A DNA stretch of 64,000 nucleotides from Undaria pinnatifida (GCA_012845835.1 JABAKD010000010.1:11617973-11681972); one strand, 5' to 3'; shown: positions 44,101 to 52,009, counted from the first letter of the stretch. Program-made: numbers and translations. Notes: generated from the sequence alone by a model not told the origin.

Positions 44101-47073
44101 GAGCCAAGAGCACCTTTTTCCGTATTCGTAACATGACGTCGTTTTCGTTTTCGTTCGACGAAAAGAAGAAAAAATCGTCTTTGTAAGAAAAATTAAACAG
44201 CAGTTTCGTTTTCGTAAAAAAAAAATGGCCTTGTTTTCGCAAAAAAAAAACATGGTTTTTGTTTTTGGGAAGAAAAAAGAAAAATTGTTCTTGTTACGTT
44301 TTCGTTGGAATATCAGTTCGAAAGCATCACCTGATCCATTAACTTACCCCACGTTCTAAATAATTCGACGAGCGTCACAACTTGGTCAACAAACAACGCG
44401 CGGCAGACGTATGACGCCGCCAAAACCACTCAGCATCGACAACTCAACCGGTCGAAACTCACAGCTGACGAATTATAACTAATTTTACTACTAAAAAAAC
44501 GAAAACGATGGGAAGCTTTACGTCTTCCCAAATCCCTCGCCCTGGCTACATACGTACTTATCACGTCGCTAATGAGAGCAAGAACCCCAATTTCCCAAGC
44601 ATGGCCAACCAAGATTACCGACCATCTTGCTCTTTTTTCCTATTAAAATGTTCCACATTTTTTTGCTGGGTAAGGGCCATACCAAGTACCTCGTATACAT
44701 TTTACCACCCACCCCACCCAATTATGCTACGAGTATGCTAAAAAAAAAAACGCTATTATGCAGCTTTCATCCTCTCAAAAACGCCGGATAATACAAAAAA
44801 ACAACACGTTTTCAAAAGCATAAACGACACTTCGCATGAACGCCTAATCTCAATCTCACGTATACGGAGAGGGCCCTTCCATCTCCACACGGAGAGCCTT
44901 CCCCCTCACATCTCACCCCTCACCGTCTTAATCATCGCGCGCAGCTTGATCTTGGCCTGGAAGATCTTGATCTGATCAAGATTCTTCCCGAGGTCCACGC
45001 TCGCCAAAGATTGACCAGTCGCATGCAGCCAGGGGTGCCCGCGGGCCTCCGCGGCTGTCATCCGCTTGGCCGGGTCTGCCATCAGGAGCCTCGCGATGAA
45101 ATCCTGAATGCGCAAGGTGGTTGTGCGGAGGGAGAAGTGGGGAGGGGAAGGGAGGGGAGGGGGGACAGGGAGGGGGAGGGGGGAGCGGGGGCGGGGGCGC
45201 GGGGTGGCGGGGCGGGGGGGGCGGGGGGGGGGGAAGGGGAAGAGGGAAAAGGTTGGGGAGATGCAAGGGGAACGCGGAGGACATGGAGCACGTAATATAC
45301 GGGTGCGCCGCAGTCTTTCACGGTTTCATTATCTTCAAAACGGGGTGTCCTATCCTGTATCTTCCTCGTCTGCTGCTGTGTTACACGGGAATGTGTATAG
45401 ATAGCTTGCGGCTCCTGCCGTGTGTGCACCGTGTGTGCATCTGTCCCGAGAGAGGATCGACGAGTCGAGCTCGACTCATGACACCATCCTCTATGTTAAA
45501 AAACAATACAGCAACAAAACGAGACATGCTTGCGCACACACTGCAACGAGCGAACCAACTGTAAGCCGCATCGTATCGAATCGCCCCCCGCCCTCCCCTC
45601 CCCCCGCCCCCCCCCCCGCAGTCGTAGATTCGGGTCCAGCCCCCCCTCTTGGTCCTAGATTCAGCTTCAGCCAGCTCGAAATGAGTCCCTTCTTTCGCCG
45701 TGTACACTATGAAACTCGCATGCACTCGTTATTACCACTCTGAACGGAAATATAAGGACCGTTGGTATTGCACTCGCAATCTCGCAATTGCCACGATGGA
45801 CGTAAACATAAGGACCGTTTGATATTGACAATAATGTACCAAAGGTTCTTATATTTACGTCCCGGTTGCTACTACAGTAGTGGTACCTCTACAGTGCCGA
45901 TTACCGGAAATACCGGTAGCACTATAGCGGCAACCCGCAGTGTTCCGTACACTACCAATACCGGTTTGTGCCCATATTTGCCAAGCGATTTCACAGGCAC
46001 TATAGCAGAAGTCGAAACTACTCCGGACACTGCCATTACTGCTTATTCCTTGTTCCCATCTGTGCTAAGCGATTTCACAGGCACTATAGCGGGCAACCGG
46101 CACTATTCGACCGGCGCTATAGAGGAACCAGGAGAGCACGAAAAAATCCCGCATACTACAGACACTTTTCTTTGACGCATTTGCAACTGGAAACCCATTT
46201 TTGGGGGACAAAATTAATACAGGGAGAAACACTGGGGCTCTAATGGGGTTAAGGAGCCAGGCAGAGGCGGAGCATTGCAAGCTACGTTGAAAGTACGGCA
46301 GTGGGGGGGGGGGGGGGGGGGTTACCAAAACCCAAACCCGGTTTGAACACGGTTGAAAAACTCCCCCGTCACTTTCCCGATTCACACAGAAATCACAACG
46401 CTCCGATTTTCTTGTTCTTTTTGACCTTTCTGAGGCTTATGGCTCCGTTTTCTCATCCTCTATGTTCCCCCTGGAGGGACCACTACTTTGTGTGGTACCT
46501 TAGCGTGCTCGGTGGTGTTGGTCCAGTTGTCGCCGAACGCGAAGTCCGCCGCCGCGATGCGTATGAACATCTTCGTGGTGTTCCTCTCATAGAACGGGTG
46601 GTGCCCTCCCAGCAAGATGTAGATTACCAGGCCGACGCTCCACATGTCCACGGACTTGTTTTCGTGCGTGTAGTGTGTTTGGCGCAGAAGAGAGCGAAAT
46701 GGAGAAGGGGAATGGGCGAGCCGGATCAAACATACATATAATATACAAGGTTCCTCTTCGGGGTGAGGAATGAAATCCTGGGAGCGTCGCAAGTTGAAGG
46801 CGAAGAGCGGGGGCCAATATCTTGTCCAAACATGCCTAAACAATTAGCCATCGCCTTGTGACCGGGCAAGCAACACCGACCAGCCCAAAAGAGCTAATCG
46901 CTTAGTCTACACAGCAGCAGTGGCACCATCCTTCATAATAGTTATTCATGGTGCGTAAAACAACTATACTCGTACACCATTGATACCAATAAAGTCTTGT
47001 ATAGCATAATCGGCATTGTCGTTGTCATCATCAATAATATCATCGTTGTCATCACAATCGTCGTCGGCGTCAC

Positions 47074-47106
<33 letters not shown>

Positions 47107-50100
47107 CGCCATCACCATGATCATTATCATCATGCTCATTATCATCATCATTATCATGAATCCTGCTATACATTATCATCAATCCTGCTACACATTTATT
47201 TTTCGACACCAGTAGATACTGCAAGAATACTCCCATTCTATTTCCCAAGTACATACGTTGTCGCGAAATGCTCGTGCGTGCACTTTAGTAAGCTTGAACC
47301 GCGGAAACTAAAAAAGAAACAGCGCCACATTTAAACGCCGATGTCCCACCCGCGACCGTTTTCAAGGGAAGGAATGAGCAAGCCGTGCGATATACCAACC
47401 AAACCGTTCCGACAAAACAAAATCACACAAGTCTTCCAAATGAAGCTACGATATATAGATAACATATTATAAAAATAAAAAATACACTCCAGCATCGAAG
47501 ATTTCGTCGAAACTCATCTTTGCAAGCTGTGTGTGATACTCCGATCGCGCGTATTACTGGGTGTGTGTCCTCATTAAGGATATAGGTCGGCAACTTCCCT
47601 TAGAAGTACAGTGTAGCTTGTGCCAGGGTTAACAGGGTGATGTTGACAAATCTGTGCGCGGAATCTATAAAACCTTTTTTTGACGGGGACAAAATCTGAC
47701 GACTGTGGAAGAAATGCATCATCAGTTTATCAAGTATATCCTGTAAGTCGTATCATATAACCAGTGAAGGGAGGGCGGAGTTTTTAAGAGCTTGGGGGCC
47801 GAGGGCGGAGTGGCGGGGGGGCGCGGGGTTTGAAAAGGAGTGGGGAAGGGGGGGGAGGGGGGGGGCAACTCAATCTGTGCGCGGAAACCATAAACCCCTT
47901 AAGGGGACAAATCTGACGGTTGTGAAAGGAATGCATCAGTTTATAATATATACATATATATTGGTAACTATTATCATAGCGCGCTCAAAAAGGTCCAAGC
48001 ACTTCGGTTGGTGCACCCAACACCGGTCCATACCGCCTTGTCTCCCGCAGGTGGCGGAATCCGAGCACCACCGCAGGTCAAATAAAACACACACATAGAG
48101 CAACCCCCTCCCATCGCGCCGCCCCCCCCCCACCTCCACCTCCCCCTCCCTCCCGTCCCCCGCCCCCCTTCCGCGCTCACCGTATCGTGGGGTTTTCCCA
48201 AGAGGATCTCCGGAGCCATGAAGTCCGGAGTTCCGCACTTGGTGATGACCTTCTTCTTGGACACGTTGCACGCGTAACCGAAGTCGGCGAGCTTGATGGT
48301 GGCGTCGTCTTCCCTTGAGGTGAGGAGGATGTTGGATGGTTTGATGTCGCGGTGCACGATGCCCCTCTCGTGGCAGTACCCAAGGGCGTTGATGAGCACT
48401 TCGCACATGTCCCTCGCCTCCATCTCGTTGTAGCTCATCTGAATGCATAGCAAAAACAATAAGGATGAGCGTACGCACAAGTAAAGGAACAATCACGAGG
48501 ACAAGCACGAGGATAAGCGCAACGATAATAACGAGTATATACATAGGCATAAGCACAAGCACGGGCACACGCACAAGACAACTAGTATCATAAGATTGAG
48601 CATAAGCATTAACATAAGAACGAGCTTGAGCACGGGCATAAGCGTGAGCATGAGCACATGGATAAGGGCAAACACAAGCCTAAATTAATAACTTTGGGCA
48701 TAAACATACGCATAATCATAGGCATGAACATGAGCATACGCACAAGCACAAACATGCAAACAAGCAAAAGCACAAGAGAAGCAAGAACAAGCCCGAGCAT
48801 AACAACAACTGCTGTTCTTTTTCGATGAGCACGGCGAGATCAACGAAAAAAACAACCACAACAACAACCTCAACACAACACCAACAACAACAACTACGAC
48901 AACAACAATAAGCACAAGGACAAAAACACGCAAAATAACAAGTATAACGATAAGATTCAGCATAAGCATTAACATAAGAACGAGCTTGAGCACGTGCATA
49001 AGCGTGAGCATGAGCACATGGGTAAGGATAAACACAAGCCTAAATGAATAACTTTGAGCATAAACATACGCATAATCATAGGCATGAACATGAGCATACG
49101 CATAAGCACAAACATGCAAACAAGCAAAAGCACAACAAGAGCAAGAACAAGCCCGAGCATAACAACAACTGCTGTTCCTTTTCGATGACCACGGCGAGAT
49201 CAATAAAAATAAAAAAAACCTCAACACAACAACAACTACAACAACAATAAGCACAAGGACAAACACACGCAAAATAACAAGCATAATATTAAGATTCAGC
49301 ATAAGCATAAGCATAAGAACGAGCTTGAGCACGGGCATAAGCGTGAGCATGAGCACATGGGTAAGGATAAACACAAGCCTAATAATAAGTCTGGGCATAA
49401 ACATAGGTATACTCATAGGCATGGACATAAGCATAAGTATAAGCACAAGCATGCAAACAAGCACAAGCACAAGAAAAGCAAGAACAAGCCCGAGCATAAC
49501 AACAACTGCTGTTCCTTTTCGATAACCACGGCAAGATCAACGACAGCAACATCCTCAACACAACAACAACAACAACAACAACAACACAAAACAGCAACCT
49601 GCTAGATACCTTTTTGACGATGCGTTCGAAGAGTTCCCCCCCAGCCATGAACTCCAGCACCATGTACGAGTACTGCGGGTCCTTCGGGTAGAACTGGTAA
49701 ATGTCGATGATGTTCTTGTGCACCAGCTCGTGTAGGATTTCCACCTGTTCCGTTAAATTGTACAACAAACAGGGCCAAGAAAGTGGCCTTTTAGCTCCGC
49801 ACTCCCGATTTAGAGACAAAACACTTGGAATTAGACTACGAAATTTAGGAGTTGGAAATGGGCCAATCGGAGGTAAGTTATGCTCGGAAGTTACTTTGAA
49901 CCCGGAGGGTGTTGCTATATACAGCAGTATTCTAGGGAGGAAACAAGAGAACGAGGGGGAATAACGAAACTGCGAAAGTACAATGAACTAAAAACGTAAA
50001 TACACAAAAAAAGGAGCAAAAAGCGGAGAAAACGAACAAAAACAAAGAGAAACAAAACGAGAACAGCAACGTGACGTACTACTGCTGTAGGTTCAAAAAG

Positions 50101-50845
50101 AAAATGACGAAAAATACGTCATCGTGTATCGTATACAATACCAGCACCAGGTATGTGCTTATCTACCAACAGCGTGCGTGCGTAGGCAACAACATAAGGG
50201 AAAAACAATCCCTGTGAGAGTATTTTTGCAAGCAAAAATAAAAGCAGCTGCCCTAAGGTTCGAAATCAGATCAGAGCAGCGCACAGTCAGTGCAGCAAAG
50301 CAAGTAAAGCAGAGCAGAGCAAGCAGAGCAAGCAGAGCAGAGCAAACAGGTATAAATAACAGAAAAGCAGGGCACAAAAATATGCAAAACAAAACAAAAC
50401 AAAAAAACAGAGCAAAGCACAAAGCAACGCACACCAAGACGAACGCAGAGCAAATAAAATAAATACATCAAAGCAAAGGAAAGTACAAGAACAAACCACG
50501 AAGCAAAGCACAAGCACAAAAAAAAAACTGCAGAGTAAAACACAAGAACGACGCAAAGTACAAGAACAAACAACAAAAGCAAACTCGCAAACACAAGGCC
50601 AAAAAAAACAAAAAAGAGCCTATAACTCGAAGCAAAAACAAAACAACAAACAAAACACCAGAAAGAAAAAAAAAAACTAAAACCCCCACACCTCCTGGCG
50701 AAGGGCCTTCTTCGCCTTTTCCCTCAGTCCCCAACGCCTAACGCGTTTCACCGCGTACGTTGTCGGTTCTTGTCCCTCCGGCGGGCACTTCAGCGTCGCC
50801 TTGAAAACCTTTCCGGTAGCTCCCTGCCCAAGTTTTTCGCCAAGG
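32073..50845 (-). CDS. Tandem two-domain CaMK-type Ser/Thr protein kinase gene, 11 supported exons, 5' end missing
   Basis: Spliced minus-strand gene. Exons from 5' to 3': 50692-50845, 49610-49744, 48181-48438, 46499-46654, 44924-45103, 43877-44098, 42743-42877, 35763-36020, 35282-35440, 32751-32930, 32073-32135. Together they give 1,900 bases, about 632 codons plus a stop. The product transfers phosphate from ATP to Ser/Thr of unknown substrates. Both domains keep the catalytic Lys (AVK), HRD, DFG, APE and the subdomain XI Arg. GGELF(E/D)RIV and the NARRKL-type helix after each lobe place them in the CaMK group. I see no EF-hands or transmembrane segment; calmodulin control is known in the family but is only inferred here. 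All introns are GT-AG, and all internal junctions are phase 0. The first supported exon starts with the last base of a split codon, so at least one upstream exon exists. Introns range from 322 to 6,722 bp and are full of repeats. Two adjacent genes is the alternative; the in-phase K1-K2 junction argues for one. Confidence 0.85.
32751..32930 (-). CDS. Kinase domain 2, exon 5: subdomain XI and CaMK C-terminal helix
   Basis: The exon has 60 codons: [20 protein letters not shown], then LEHPWL, then [21 protein letters not shown] is nearly identical to the start of the CaMKII regulatory segment. The acceptor is GAAACAG|GATCTA and the donor TCG|GTGAGA, which is the same position as in K1 exon 5. 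The first 12 or so codons and the adjoining intron are copied three times in decayed form upstream, at 33453-33745. Confidence 0.9.
33030..33445 (+). repeat. Rep-A copy in a kinase intron
   Basis: ATGACCGTAGACCCTCGCAT, GGGACGGAGCACGTCGGGTT, CACCAAGCGCGAAGCGCCGT and AAGGGTGAACTGCATTCTTC match the copies at 2655-2890 and 37665-37850. It separates the functional exon 5 edge from its three decayed copies. Confidence 0.8.
33453..33745 (-). pseudogene. Three decayed tandem copies of the 5' edge of kinase exon 5 with its splice acceptor
   Basis: Three units of about 105 bp begin near 33453, 33557 and 33664. Each carries about 35 nt matching the start of exon 32751-32930 plus about 60 nt matching the intron just upstream of it. 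On the minus strand each keeps an AG in the acceptor position. The outermost reads [11 protein letters not shown], the innermost [11 protein letters not shown], and the middle one GIIKKQLVF followed by a stop. The coding match ends after the DQ, so none can rebuild subdomain XI. The functional copy lies about 460 bp away, separated by a Rep-A insertion. Confidence 0.75.
34012..34105. repeat. (ACCCG)n array
   Basis: About 18 units of CGACC/CGGCC type. The flank GGAGGCTTTCAAAAGCTCG (33938) resembles, in reverse, GGTTTTGAAAGCCTC beside the similar array at 53690-53715. Confidence 0.9.
34455..34990 (+). repeat. Rep-G and Rep-E 5' fragments
   Basis: TACAGCGGTGGTGCCTCTGT, GGGCACTATAGCGGTACC and CACTACTCCGCACACTGCCA match 45870-46110. 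GAATTTTCTGAGAGAGCTCC at 34673 starts a Rep-E part. The region lies in the kinase intron 32931-35281 (34455-34990). Confidence 0.65.
35282..35440 (-). CDS. Kinase domain 2, exon 4: subdomains IX-X
   Basis: The exon has 53 codons, starting [21 protein letters not shown] and ending SEEAK. It is separated from the preceding exon by the shortest intron of the gene (322 bp, 35441-35762). The acceptor is AACAACAG|TCG and the donor AAG|GTGCGG; unspliced, the frame stops four codons later. Joining to 32751-32930 gives [14 protein letters not shown], which matches the family pattern. Confidence 0.9.
35763..36020 (-). CDS. Kinase domain 2, exon 3: catalytic loop, DFG and activation segment
   Basis: The exon has 86 codons, equal to the K1 counterpart. 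It contains [34 protein letters not shown] and [27 protein letters not shown] is the commonest form of the catalytic loop in the CaMK group, and all catalytic residues are present. The acceptor is AACAAAG|GTC and the donor ACG|GTGAGG. An in-frame ATG lies just upstream but inside the intron. This and its K1 counterpart are among the most clearly coding stretches in the window. Confidence 0.92.
36206..36272. repeat. (GGA)n microsatellite
   Basis: A GGAGGA run within the long K2 intron, just upstream of exon 35763-36020 in gene sense. On the transcript it is CU-rich. Confidence 0.95.
36300..36585. repeat. TGAT-type satellite
   Basis: TGATTGATTGATTGGTTGAT and related tetranucleotide variants (GGTT, GATA, GATC), about 285 bp. 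GATC units alternate at 36450-36475. Confidence 0.95.
36920..37560. repeat. Minisatellite, about 60-bp units
   Basis: About a dozen diverged units of GACCGTGCAGCAATACCAGT followed by AATAGTAGTACACCTGGTGT. The 250-codon minus frame here ([19 protein letters not shown] type) is a product of the repeat. Confidence 0.9.
37655..37850 (+). repeat. Rep-A copy in the long K2 intron
   Basis: CATAGACCCTCGCATCCCTA, GGGACGGAGCACGTCGGGTT and CAAGCGCGAAGCGCCGTGAG. Clean identity to 33115-33250. Confidence 0.8.
37934..37988. repeat. (ACTAT)n microsatellite
   Basis: TACTATACTATACTATAC. A similar tract lies at 39882-39923. Confidence 0.95.
38829..39224 (+). other. Intronic open frame antisense to the kinase, unrecognised
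   Basis: A 131-codon plus frame with a GC-rich stretch reading [19 protein letters not shown] and later [19 protein letters not shown]. It is not repetitive but has no known motif, and overlapping frames on both strands are also open. Could be a nested gene fragment or a chance frame. Confidence 0.2.
39940..40090. repeat. Repeat fragment (TTTACAACTGGAACCC family)
   Basis: TTTACAACTGGAACCCTTTT then GGGGGACAAATT and TTTGGGGGCTCTACA. Relatives are at 25440-25510 (inverted), 35045-35105, 40610-40690 and 46170-46255. Confidence 0.6.
40365..40620 (+). repeat. Rep-H copy
   Basis: TTGACAACGAAAATTGACGA, ACTGGTGTCCGAAC, CACGCTATACACTCG and GACGCTTAAAAATATCGCGA match 53805-54070 block by block. Confidence 0.75.
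40835..41045 (-). mobile_element. Retroposon Rep-D, minus orientation
   Basis: CTTCCGGCGGATGGGAAAAA then CTCACCACACTTCCACGTAT and TTTTCATACACGTCGTGTGT are the Rep-D 3' end in reverse. The 5' part beyond 40925 diverges from the 26.7-kb copy. Confidence 0.65.
41428..41456. repeat. Telomere-like interstitial repeat
   Basis: AACCCAACCCTAACCCTGAC then CCTAACCC. TTAGGG-type units inside the long K2 intron. Confidence 0.65.
41630..42165 (+). repeat. Rep-J copies, two in tandem
   Basis: GGCTTCGAAAGGCCTGTAGC at 41647 and GGCCTCGAAAGGCCTGCAAT at 41914 each lead into TATGATAAGGTTGGC-type sequence. The second continues to AGACCTGCAGGGGACACTCT. Inverted relative at 24935-25200. Confidence 0.75.
42335..42470 (-). 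repeat. Rep-C fragment
   Basis: GAGGGGACGGGGGGGAAGAG, GATCTGACTTACATCTAGGG and GAAGATAATAAACGGGATGA follow the family in minus sense. Confidence 0.5.
42505..42600. repeat. TACCTGGTA motif cluster
   Basis: TACCTGGTACTAATACCTGG and ACCTGGTACCTGGTAGGTAC. The palindromic motif TACCTGGTACCAGGTA or parts of it recur at 43371, 54286, 55661, 57966 and 62020. Confidence 0.5.
42743..42877 (-). CDS. Kinase domain 2, exon 2: subdomains IV-V and hinge
   Basis: The exon has 45 codons. It starts [15 protein letters not shown], very close to the CaMKII-type ARICRLLKHPNIV, continues [19 protein letters not shown] and ends QK. The acceptor is GAACAG|GCCCGC and the donor AAG|GTGGGT, both phase 0. Length and intron positions are the same as in the K1 exon at 49610-49744. 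The following intron, 36021-42742, is the longest in the gene (6,722 bp) and carries several satellites and dispersed repeats. Confidence 0.88.
43230..43300 (+). repeat. Rep-B variant arm
   Basis: CTAAATTTAGGGTCAATACT then TTTGCAAGCTGCGCGATAC. A second is at 43770-43835, with CAGCTGTGAGTATCGATAAA. Both lie in the intron between K2 exons 1 and 2 or at its edge. Confidence 0.6.
43877..44098 (-). CDS. Kinase domain 2, exon 1: linker, glycine loop and helix C
   Basis: The exon has 74 codons. It begins [18 protein letters not shown], followed by [11 protein letters not shown] (glycine loop), an Ala/Gly/Pro-rich insert, FAVKRI with the catalytic Lys, and SVYDE ending in the helix-C Glu. The third glycine of the loop is Ala (GxGxxA), which some active kinases tolerate. 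The acceptor chosen is TTGGCTCAG|AGG; a second in-frame acceptor at GGCCAG|TTT would start the exon at 44077. The donor is GAG|GTGCGT. Both acceptors are phase 0, matching the donor of the last K1 exon, so the two kinase domains can be spliced into one frame. Confidence 0.82.
44924..45103 (-). CDS. Kinase domain 1, exon 5: subdomain XI and C-terminal helix
   Basis: The exon has 60 codons. It reads [20 protein letters not shown] (subdomain XI, with the structural Arg), then GHPWL, then a charged helix [13 protein letters not shown]. That helix sits where CaMKs carry the start of the autoinhibitory and calmodulin-binding segment (FNARRKL in the family). The acceptor is ATTCAG|GATTTC and the donor ACG|GTGAGG. 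If the donor is not used, the frame adds only VRGEM and stops at 44906, so intron retention would give a single-kinase product. The matching K2 exon is also exactly 60 codons and ends at the same place. Confidence 0.87.
45115..45240. repeat. G-rich low-complexity tract
   Basis: GGGGAGGGGAAGGGAGGGG-type DNA directly upstream (in gene sense) of the acceptor of K1 exon 5. On the transcript it is C-rich and forms an unusual pyrimidine tract. Confidence 0.85.
45860..46110 (+). repeat. Rep-G copy
   Basis: GTAGTGGTACCTCTACAGTG, GGCACTATAGCGG and CACTGCCATTACTGC. Contains a duplicated AAGCGATTTCACAGGCACTATAGC block cut at about 45984 and 46069. Confidence 0.65.
46303..46321. repeat. Poly-G tract
   Basis: About 18 G in a row within the K1 intron between exons 4 and 5. 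Confidence 0.9.
46499..46654 (-). CDS. Kinase domain 1, exon 4: subdomains IX-X
   Basis: The exon has 52 codons, starting [21 protein letters not shown] (helix F and following loop) and ending TEHAK. DxWSxG is the conserved subdomain IX motif. Joining exon 3 to exon 4 restores the family's usual reading GKP..xxVDMWS. The acceptor is AACAAG|TCCGTG and the donor AAG|GTACCA. The K2 counterpart at 35282-35440 is one codon longer, the only length difference among the four paired exons after the first. Confidence 0.87.
47020..47160. repeat. (ATC)n microsatellite
   Basis: CATCATCATCATCATCATCA with flanking imperfect ATC/ATT units. Open frames on both strands are artefacts. Confidence 0.95.
47475..47960 (+). 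repeat. Long Rep-B copy with G-rich tail in a K1 intron
   Basis: Matches 15893-16225 from AAAATACACTCCAGC to GGGAGGGCGGAGTTTT, then a G-rich segment and GCGCGGAAACCATAAACCCC, similar to 17330-17400. Orientation is opposite to the host gene. Confidence 0.8.
48181..48438 (-). CDS. Kinase domain 1, exon 3: catalytic loop, DFG and activation segment
   Basis: The exon is 86 codons and holds the catalytic core of K1. It runs from [11 protein letters not shown] (helix E) through [14 protein letters not shown] (catalytic loop), KLADFGYA (magnesium-binding DFG) and [16 protein letters not shown] (P+1 loop and APE) to HDT. Catalytic Asp, metal-binding Asn and DFG Asp are all present, so the domain should be active. 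The activation segment has a Thr in CGTP but no clear acidic mimic. The acceptor is ATTCAG|ATGAGC and the donor ACG|GTGAGC. The in-frame ATG at the 5' edge follows a good acceptor and is unlikely to be a start codon. Confidence 0.9.
48480..49560. repeat. Intronic minisatellite: three roughly 300-bp blocks with Rep-M core
   Basis: Blocks start near 48590, 48955 and 49285. Each has AGCATAAGCATTAACATAAG, GAGCTTGAGCACGGGCATAA, AACATGCAAACAAGC and CCTTTTCGATGACCACGGCG, followed by CAA-rich DNA. The 270-codon minus frame ([11 protein letters not shown] type) is repeat-driven. Confidence 0.9.
49610..49744 (-). CDS. Kinase domain 1, exon 2: subdomains IV-V and hinge
   Basis: The exon is 45 codons long. 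It begins [13 protein letters not shown], the end of helix C and strand 4, continues through [15 protein letters not shown], the hinge and helix D, and ends RIVKK. The acceptor is GGAACAG|GTGGAA and the donor AAG|GTATCT, both phase 0. GGELFERIV is a signature shared by CaMK and CDPK families; its Glu usually contacts ribose or substrate. The matching K2 exon at 42743-42877 has exactly the same length and 27 of 45 identical residues by eye. Confidence 0.87.
50280..50670. repeat. AGCAAA/ACAAA low-complexity tract
   Basis: AGCAGAGCAAGCAGAGCAAG and AACAAAACAAAACAAAAAAA. Lies in the intron just downstream of K1 exon 1. Frames are artefacts. Confidence 0.85.
50692..50845 (-). CDS. Kinase domain 1, exon 1: glycine loop, catalytic Lys and helix C
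   Basis: This exon carries the ATP-binding N-lobe of K1. It reads [14 protein letters not shown], a full GxGxxG loop, then YAVKRV with the catalytic Lys, and ends in ALRQE, whose Glu aligns with the helix-C Glu that pairs with that Lys. The acceptor is a pyrimidine-rich stretch ending in TTTTTTCAG, and the donor is GAG|GTGTGG. The first base completes a codon from an unseen upstream exon. Upstream the frame is only low-complexity hydrophobic sequence from a CAG-type repeat, so the true exon begins at the acceptor. The insert PPEGQEPT between strands 2 and 3 is longer than in typical CaMKs. Confidence 0.85.
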
Positions 50846-50956
50846 CTGAAAAAACGAAAGAAATCTGTGCAGCGGGAAACGCCAACAGGAGGAGAAGGTG
50901 AAGAAGGAGGAGGAAGATGGGGAGAAAGAAATGTCAGCACGCAAAAAGACAGCAGC

Positions 50957-50987
<31 letters not shown>

Positions 50988-51234
50988 AACACACACACCC
51001 ACTCACCCACATTCACACCCACACCCACACAACAGGAAAGCAGCAACAACAGAAACAGCAGAGGAAACGCCGTCAAGACGACGAGGAGGAGGGGGGCAGA
51101 GAGGAGGGAATAGCACCACCAACAAAGACAGCAACAGCAAGAAGCAAGAACAACAATCACAGCAACAACAGAGGCGGCAGCAACCAAAACAGCAGCAGTG
51201 GAAATGTCGACATGAGGAGCAGAGTAATTACTGC

Positions 51235-51440
51235 TATTTTTTTTGTCTTTTTTATATTTTGTTTCTTGCGGGGAGACGATCCTTTTTTTTCGTTTCTTAA
51301 CTCACGTTTACCTTCCAGCTTCTTGACAAGCAGACGTGGTCACGGGTGTCGTCCCTTCTTCCCCCCGGTATGCGCCTCCATTTTTATCGCGCAGAGGGTT
51401 CACCATTCCCAACGCGTGTCTATTTTCATCGAATTTAGCT
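51235..51440 (+). repeat. Rep-C fragment
   Basis: TATGCGCCTCCATTTTTATC, GCGCAGAGGGTTCACC and the T-rich start resemble the family in plus sense. Confidence 0.5.
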
Positions 51441-51679
51441 AACTCACGCTTTCGCGCTTTCCGCGAGTCAAACTTGTTCACAAGAAAAATTCCCTATGAG
51501 TACATACGAGTGCTGTATCACTCGGGGGGGCTCAAACCAACAAAATCGCCCTCAGTACAGTAGTAGGTATCTCGATTTAAGAGAGCCCAGGACAAGAGCG
51601 TTCGAGAGTTAAGAGCTGTTAAATCGGCATGTCCCGCCTATGCCAAAAGCTATATACTTCCCACCAGGGGAAGTTTTAA

Positions 51680-51840
51680 GGGGAATCGGCGACCCATATC
51701 CTTATTGAGGGCGCACATCCAATAATTCGCGCGATCGGAGTATCATACACAGCTTGCAAATATGAGTTTCGACGAAAACTAATATTTGATCTCACAGCTG
51801 GAGTGTATTAAACTATTTATAATATTTCCCACCACAGATA
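51680..51840 (-). repeat. Rep-B copy
   Basis: GGGGAATCGGCGACCCATAT, GCGATCGGAGTATCATACAC, ATATGAGTTTCGACGAAAAC and TCTCACAGCTGGAGTGTATT in minus sense. Confidence 0.8.
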
Positions 51841-52009
51841 AGAGCAATGTGTAGTTTAACAGCGCAAGTTTCGGCTTGTCACGGAGCACTCTTAAATCGG
51901 CGTCCCCACTGCTGTAGCTACGAGGTTTACCCCACTGAACCATCACGTGTCGGGCTGGACACCGACGAAAGATTTTAGGAACTCGGGTGACACGATACAT
52001 ACTTTTTTT

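Noticed and set aside
47936-48574. 212-codon minus-strand frame overlapping K1 exon 3
   Set aside because: It is a shifted frame over the exon; the kinase motifs are in the other frame.
48685-49497. 270-codon minus-strand frame, rich in Leu/Val/Met
   Set aside because: It lies wholly in the intronic minisatellite between K1 exons 2 and 3. The regular translation follows the repeat, not a membrane protein.
42743-50845. Kinase pieces as several separate small genes or pseudogene fragments
   Set aside because: All pieces join in phase at GT-AG sites, in domain order, with every catalytic residue intact.
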